This document shows, in pieces, positions 6,884 to 8,581 of a stretch of DNA of 8,581 bases. The notes beneath the pieces were generated by a model. It saw only the letters and a program-made list of their open reading frames with translations. It searched no databases and was not told where the DNA came from. A program made the position numbers and the translations under genes. Source of the stretch: Chryseobacterium gleum (GTDB lineage: Bacteria; Bacteroidota; Bacteroidia; Flavobacteriales_D; Crocinitomicaceae); the NCBI GenBank assembly GCA_943326315.2, contig CALPSU020000096.1:1-8581 (forward strand), read 5' to 3'. The stretch's first letter is position 1, and each line of letters begins with the position of its first letter.

Positions 6884-6891
6884 CAAATATA
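6884..6891 (-). promoter_or_regulatory. candidate -7 promoter box for the BLUF gene
   Basis: The minus strand reads TATATTTG, a perfect TAnnTTTG match with 25 nt between the box and ATG 6858. Initiation near 6877 gives a leader of about 19 nt. A -33 TTG is not evident at the proper spacing. Confidence 0.45.
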
Positions 6892-6940
6892 ATTTTTTAA
6901 GTTATTAATCTATAATGTTAGTTTTTCTCAAGTTTATTTC

Positions 6941-6969
6941 AAAAAAAAGCGGATAATATATCCGCTTTT
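6941..6969 (-). terminator. intrinsic terminator of the pnp / 85-aa gene unit
   Basis: A perfect stem of 11 bp pairs 6945-6955 with 6959-6969; its core GCGGATA/TATCCGC is much more GC-rich than the surroundings and the loop is 3 nt. Read on the minus strand, the stem runs into eight T residues (6948-6941), the classic intrinsic terminator form. It lies 47 nt past the stop of the 85-aa gene and just upstream of the BLUF promoter, so it separates the two transcription units. Confidence 0.85.
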
Positions 6970-7016
6970 CTATTTTCACTTATAACAACCTAATTAATAG
7001 ATTATTAATAGTTTAA

Positions 7017-7274
7017 TTAATTTAATCCATTCAATTTTGTGATGAATTCTAATGCAGATTCTTCAATTTTAGAAGCTATCGGAGCAAAATCTTTTTTCGT
7101 TTTAGCTTTGTGAATTTCAGATAAGATTGAATCTTGAAATGCAGCTGCTTCTTCAATTAATTTTTCAGATCCTGCTGCTTTTGTTTCATCGAACATTTGA
7201 ACAGTGAAACACTCTTCAACGATTTCGATTACCATATTATTTAAGTTTCTTTTTAAAATTCTTTTACTTGACAT
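7017..7274 (-). CDS. hypothetical small helical protein, 85 aa, downstream of pnp
   Basis: I cannot name a function. The 85-aa product starts with a basic stretch (SSKRILKRNLNN, residues 2-13), followed by a run that looks helical and hydrophobic (MVIEIVEECFTVQMF, 14-28). The rest is alanine-, lysine- and glutamate-rich and reads as amphipathic helices, without a signal peptide or clear membrane segment. There is one cysteine (22). The 42-nt gap to the pnp stop contains no recognisable promoter box, and a strong terminator follows the gene. It is therefore most likely co-transcribed with pnp as the last gene of the unit. Codon use looks like that of pnp and less extremely AT-rich than the genes to the left, consistent with a real and fairly well-expressed gene. 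A link to RNA decay is a guess from position only. Confidence 0.8.
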   Translation of the reverse strand: MSSKRILKRNLNNMVIEIVEECFTVQMFDETKAAGSEKLIEEAAAFQDSILSEIHKAKTKKDFAPIASKIEESALEFITKLNGLN

Positions 7275-7316
7275 ATTCTATTTTTTATAGTGTTAATATT
7301 TAAATCTTTATTCTAA

Positions 7317-8581
7317 TTAAGCTTGAGCTTCTTCTTTTCTTTCTGGTTTTGGAAGAAGTACACGTCTAGATAATTTCCATTTTTTTGTTTTAGGATCTTT
7401 TCCTACAACTTTAAAACGTACCATATCACCTTCTTTCACTACACCATCTAATTTCTCTAATTTATCCCAAGAAAATTCAGAAATATGAATTAAACCGTCT
7501 GTACCAGGAAGAATTTCTACAAAGCATCCATATGCTTGAATAGATTTAACTTTTCCTTCATACTCAACTCCTTCTTCAACTGTTGGAGGGAAAGCAATTA
7601 ATTTTATACGATCTAATGCAGCTTTCATACTTGCTCCATCGTTTGACATAACAAGAACTTTTCCTTCACCTGTTTCTAATTCTTCAATAGAAATAGTTGC
7701 ACCAGTTTCTTTTTGAATACCTTGAATTATTTTTCCTCCAGGTCCGATAATTGCACCAATCATTTCATTTGGAACTACTAACATCTCAATTCTTGGAGTT
7801 TGTGGTTTCAATTCTGCTCTTGGTTCAGCTATTGTTTCAATAATTTTATCTAAAATATGTAATCTACCTGCACGAGCTTGATTCAATGCTTGAGTCAAAA
7901 CTTCATAAGATAAACCATCAACTTTAATATCCATTTGACAAGCTGTAATTCCTTTTGAAGTACCAGTTACTTTGAAATCCATATCACCTAAATGATCTTC
8001 ATCTCCTAAAATATCTGATAATACACAGAAAGCACCTGTTTCATCAGTAACTAATCCCATTGCAATTCCTGAAACTGGAGCTTTAATCTGAACTCCTCCA
8101 TCCATTAATGCTAATGTTCCAGCACAAACAGTTGCCATAGAAGACGAACCATTCGATTCAAGAATATCTGAAACGATACGAATCGTATACGGGTTATTAT
8201 CTGGCAACATTTGTTTCAAAGCTCTTAAAGCTAAGTTTCCATGTCCAACTTCTCTTCTTGAAGTACCTCTTAACGGACGAGCCTCGCCTGTAGAGAATGG
8301 AGGAAAGTTATAATGTAACATGAATTTTTCTGTTCCACGGAAAGTAACTCCATCTAACAATTGTTCATCCATTTTACCACCTAAAGTTAATGTAGTCAAT
8401 GATTGTGTTTCTCCACGTGTAAATACAGCAGATCCGTGAACGATAGGCAAGTAATCCACTTCCGCCCAGATTGGACGAATTTCGTCGAATTTACGACCAT
8501 CCAAACGTTTTCCTTCTTCCACCATTACAGTTCTCACTGCTTTTTTCTTCACTTCAGAGAAGTAAACAGAGATGAATCCAC
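7317..8581 (-). CDS. pnp: polynucleotide phosphorylase, C-terminal 420 residues (5' end outside the window)
   Basis: PNPase degrades RNA 3' to 5' using phosphate, releasing nucleoside diphosphates; it works as a trimer in the cytoplasm. The frame is open from the window edge (first full codon ends at 8579), so a GTG at 8552 is internal and not a start: the nine residues before it (GFISVYFSE) continue the family sequence. Of a protein normally about 700 aa, the window holds the end of the helical linker and the second RNase PH domain (about residues 25-250). The active-site elements are intact: GTSRREVGHG at 105-113 region, SNGSSSMA at 142-149, and the metal-binding aspartates D193 and D199 (ILGDEDHLGDMDFK), equivalent to E. 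coli D486 and D492. The KH domain (about 262-325) has GPGG at 279-282, and the S1 RNA-binding domain (about 337-408) has YGCFVEILPG. The tail is short and charged. Followed by the 85-aa gene. Confidence 0.98.
   Translation of the reverse strand, partial: GFISVYFSEVKKKAVRTVMVEEGKRLDGRKFDEIRPIWAEVDYLPIVHGSAVFTRGETQSLTTLTLGGKMDEQLLDGVTFRGTEKFMLHYNFPPFSTGEARPLRGTSRREVGHGNLALRALKQMLPDNNPYTIRIVSDILESNGSSSMATVCAGTLALMDGGVQIKAPVSGIAMGLVTDETGAFCVLSDILGDEDHLGDMDFKVTGTSKGITACQMDIKVDGLSYEVLTQALNQARAGRLHILDKIIETIAEPRAELKPQTPRIEMLVVPNEMIGAIIGPGGKIIQGIQKETGATISIEELETGEGKVLVMSNDGASMKAALDRIKLIAFPPTVEEGVEYEGKVKSIQAYGCFVEILPGTDGLIHISEFSWDKLEKLDGVVKEGDMVRFKVVGKDPKTKKWKLSRRVLLPKPERKEEAQA

Noticed and set aside
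6993..7011. Repeated ATTAATAG between the 85-aa gene and its terminator
   Set aside because: Two copies of an AT-only-like octamer are expected by chance in this composition; no function is suggested.
8550..8552. GTG as the start of pnp
   Set aside because: The frame stays open to the window edge and the preceding residues match PNPase, so this is an internal Val codon of a partial gene.
1..8581. CRISPR array, insertion sequence, defence cassette or biosynthetic cluster
   Set aside because: No regularly spaced repeats, transposase, integrase, terminal inverted repeats or defence-type domains are visible; the recognised genes are chiefly housekeeping or common accessory genes.

Overview
This 8.6 kb window looks like chromosomal DNA from a Bacteroidota bacterium, most likely of the Flavobacteriia. 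It is very AT-rich, roughly 70% by eye. It has no evident Shine-Dalgarno sites, and several genes carry TAnnTTTG promoter boxes of the Bacteroidota type just upstream. The proteins also have a flavobacterial character, notably an orphan FbpC/PotA-like ABC ATPase and a small acidic protein. I see no insertion sequence, prophage, CRISPR array, tRNA or rRNA.

Layout from left to right. (1) A minus-strand operon reads leftward out of the window: an unrecognised acidic 142-aa protein, then an ABC-transporter ATPase whose ATG directly follows the previous stop, then the N-terminal 151 residues of a YihY/BrkB membrane protein that overlaps the ATPase gene by 53 nt. (2) A 129-nt divergent promoter region separates this from a plus-strand run: an RlmI-like 23S rRNA methyltransferase, a MATE efflux transporter 8 nt downstream, and methionyl-tRNA formyltransferase (fmt), which seems to have its own promoter behind a hairpin. 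(3) fmt converges tail to tail with yaaA (peroxide-stress protein, GTG start), with 7 nt between stops. (4) Upstream of yaaA and on the same strand, across a 246-nt spacer, lies a stand-alone BLUF blue-light photoreceptor with its key flavin-site residues intact. (5) A strong intrinsic terminator then ends the pnp transcription unit, made of the C-terminal part of polynucleotide phosphorylase (5' end outside the window) and a small 85-aa helical protein of unknown function.

Functionally this is mostly a housekeeping region: translation initiation (Fmt), ribosome modification (RlmI-like), RNA turnover (PNPase), transport (MATE, ABC) and stress or light response (YaaA, BLUF). I see no compact novel defence or biosynthetic system. 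The less ordinary points are the BLUF photoreceptor beside yaaA, the overlapping ABC/YihY operon led by an unknown acidic protein, and the unknown 85-aa gene behind pnp.
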